This document shows positions 43,111-43,976 of a stretch of DNA of 43,976 nt, piece by piece. Position 1 is the first letter of the stretch; every line of letters begins with the position of its first letter. The position numbers and the translations under genes are program-made. Location: contig JAITRM010000007.1 of NCBI GenBank assembly GCA_031288395.1, forward strand, positions 1 to 43,976. The letters run 5' to 3'. The notes under the pieces are model-generated. The model had not been told where the DNA came from and searched no databases. It saw nothing but the letters and a program-made list of their open reading frames with translations. The stretch is from Holosporaceae bacterium (GTDB lineage: Bacteria > Pseudomonadota > Alphaproteobacteria > UBA3830).

Positions 43111-43976
43111 TCACGCATCATCATCATCATCATCAATTGTTAGTGCATTCTTCAACTCAGCCACGCTCGTCACTTTGCTCAACTTTTCGCACAAAATCAC
43201 TTTATTTTGCCCGCAGAACTGCGTATCGTCTCTAACACTGTCAACCAGCGAGCATCTCTTGTCTTGATGATCACCTGATCGGAACGTTTCATCGGATCCC
43301 GGAATTATATTCCCCCCTTGTTTGAAGTAGTCATAATTTCGTAGCGCTCTGCTGGCTAGACGCAGCAGTGCAAACCCATCGACAATCTCCTGCCACTCTC
43401 CGTCTCCCGGATCTGCAAGATTCCCATCTGCCTCTCTTTCCACCAGGAACACCAGGTTGTTTCGGATCCTACTCACTAGCACGTTTATCGTCTCGCTCTG
43501 AGTATCGGCATTTTTCGTTGTATCTCCTCCTACGCTGTCGCCCAGGGTGGACAGCAGTTGTCCAGCGTCTTTCAGCGATTTCGCCATATCGTTACCATCA
43601 GCTGCTGGCGCGTCTCTTCTGTTCTCGGCCACGACCTTGTCTGCAAGGCGCCGCACTGGGTCACTGTAAAGTTGGACGACCACTGCCGCGTCCGCGTCGA
43701 CCGGCACGACCGGCACGACCGGCGCTTCCGGGGCCAGCGCTTCGCCGCCATCACGCACTTCCCCAAATGCCGTTATCGCCTCATCTAGCAACTTTTTTTT
43801 GCCCCTGGCAGCGTTCATAGCGGCAGTATATGCTGCATCGAGATTATTCAAATCGGTGTAGAGATCTGCAGTAGGAGCATCCACTACACCGGCCGCAACC
43901 GCAGCGGCTAGTTGCTTTGCAAGCCCTTCACCTTCCTCCCTCACATTGTATGTGACCGAGGTCGCCACTAAATCTC
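43111..43976 (-). CDS. Hypothetical acidic protein, 5' end outside window
   Basis: The frame stays open to the right edge: no stop lies before the first candidate start (GTG at 43968), so the N-terminus may lie outside. About 287 residues are visible. The first part is rich in alanine and helical. A short Pro/Val segment (APVVPVVPVDADAA) is encoded by a 9-base tandem repeat, and the DNA there is unusually GC-rich. The second half has charged helices and four cysteines in two pairs (RCSLVD and QFCGQ; ILCEKL is a third site). It ends in six aspartates plus alanine. I recognise no family. The gap to the 568-residue gene is 146 bases and purine-rich on the coding strand. Confidence 0.6.
   Translation of the reverse strand, partial: DLVATSVTYNVREEGEGLAKQLAAAVAAGVVDAPTADLYTDLNNLDAAYTAAMNAARGKKKLLDEAITAFGEVRDGGEALAPEAPVVPVVPVDADAAVVVQLYSDPVRRLADKVVAENRRDAPAADGNDMAKSLKDAGQLLSTLGDSVGGDTTKNADTQSETINVLVSRIRNNLVFLVEREADGNLADPGDGEWQEIVDGFALLRLASRALRNYDYFKQGGNIIPGSDETFRSGDHQDKRCSLVDSVRDDTQFCGQNKVILCEKLSKVTSVAELKNALTIDDDDDDA
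43116..43133. repeat. Trinucleotide repeat (CAT)6 encoding a C-terminal Asp run
   Basis: Six uninterrupted CAT units on the plus strand correspond to GAT codons on the coding strand, giving six aspartates immediately before the last residue. Slippage here would change the Asp count without shifting the frame. Confidence 0.9.
43698..43724. repeat. 9-base tandem repeat, three copies
   Basis: CGACCGGCA repeats three times, the last copy ending in G instead of A. It lies in the GC-rich part of the partial gene and encodes the valine/proline segment. Its 9-base length keeps the reading frame if the copy number changes. Confidence 0.85.

Noticed and set aside
43116-43133. CRISPR-like repeats
   Set aside because: It is a simple trinucleotide run without spacers; no other repeat-spacer pattern exists in the window.

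Overview
The window reads as a chromosomal segment of an alphaproteobacterium, probably a host-associated (Holosporales- or Rickettsiales-like) one. The pointers are the ruvCAB-tolQRAB gene order, a division/cell-wall (dcw) cluster that makes meso-diaminopimelate peptidoglycan, a TlyC/CorC protein next to ybeY and miaB, type VI secretion genes, scattered Tad-pilus genes and an isolated UgpC-type ATPase. The order-level assignment is inference; no rRNA or other phylogenetic marker was tested. GC looks like the mid-40s percent on the few lines I counted, with a much GC-richer patch near the right edge.

Left part (1-15.4 kb): the C-terminal part of a TadG-like protein runs in from the left edge. 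Then come minus-strand genes for an ABC ATPase, gyrA and ssb (from a good promoter at 5449-5477), a small membrane protein, and the dcw cluster in the order rsmH-ftsL-ftsI-murE-murF-mraY-murD. Most dcw genes overlap by 1-4 bases. The cluster has no mraZ at its start, and murD is followed by housekeeping genes instead of ftsW-murG-murC. An NhaD-type antiporter gene sits directly upstream of rsmH.

Middle (15.4-30.3 kb): two parts of a type VI secretion system flank a DNA-repair/envelope operon. On the minus strand lie tssA-tssM. Diverging from tssM is ruvC-ruvA-ruvB-tolQ-tolR-tolA-tolB. Where pal would be expected, there is instead a 172-residue protein (possible Hcp/TssD) followed by tssE-tssF-tssG. 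Sheath (tssBC), tssK, tssL, vgrG and clpV genes are not in the window.

Right-middle (30.3-41 kb): a minus-strand run talC-miaB-ybeY-corC-map-radC serves carbon metabolism, tRNA and rRNA maturation, protein maturation and DNA repair. Then come a 58-residue Flp-type pilin gene, tRNA-Gly(TCC), a pRiA4b ORF-3-like gene overlapping a SulP anion transporter gene, a TadE-like pilus gene, and a comM/BON-lipoprotein pair. With the left-edge TadG-like gene, three Tad-type proteins lie at separate places.

Right end (41-44 kb): an intergenic stretch rich in inverted repeats, then two minus-strand genes of unrecognised family. One encodes a predicted secreted protein of 568 residues. The other is cut by the window edge and ends in a run of aspartates encoded by a trinucleotide repeat. 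This is the most lineage-specific part of the window.
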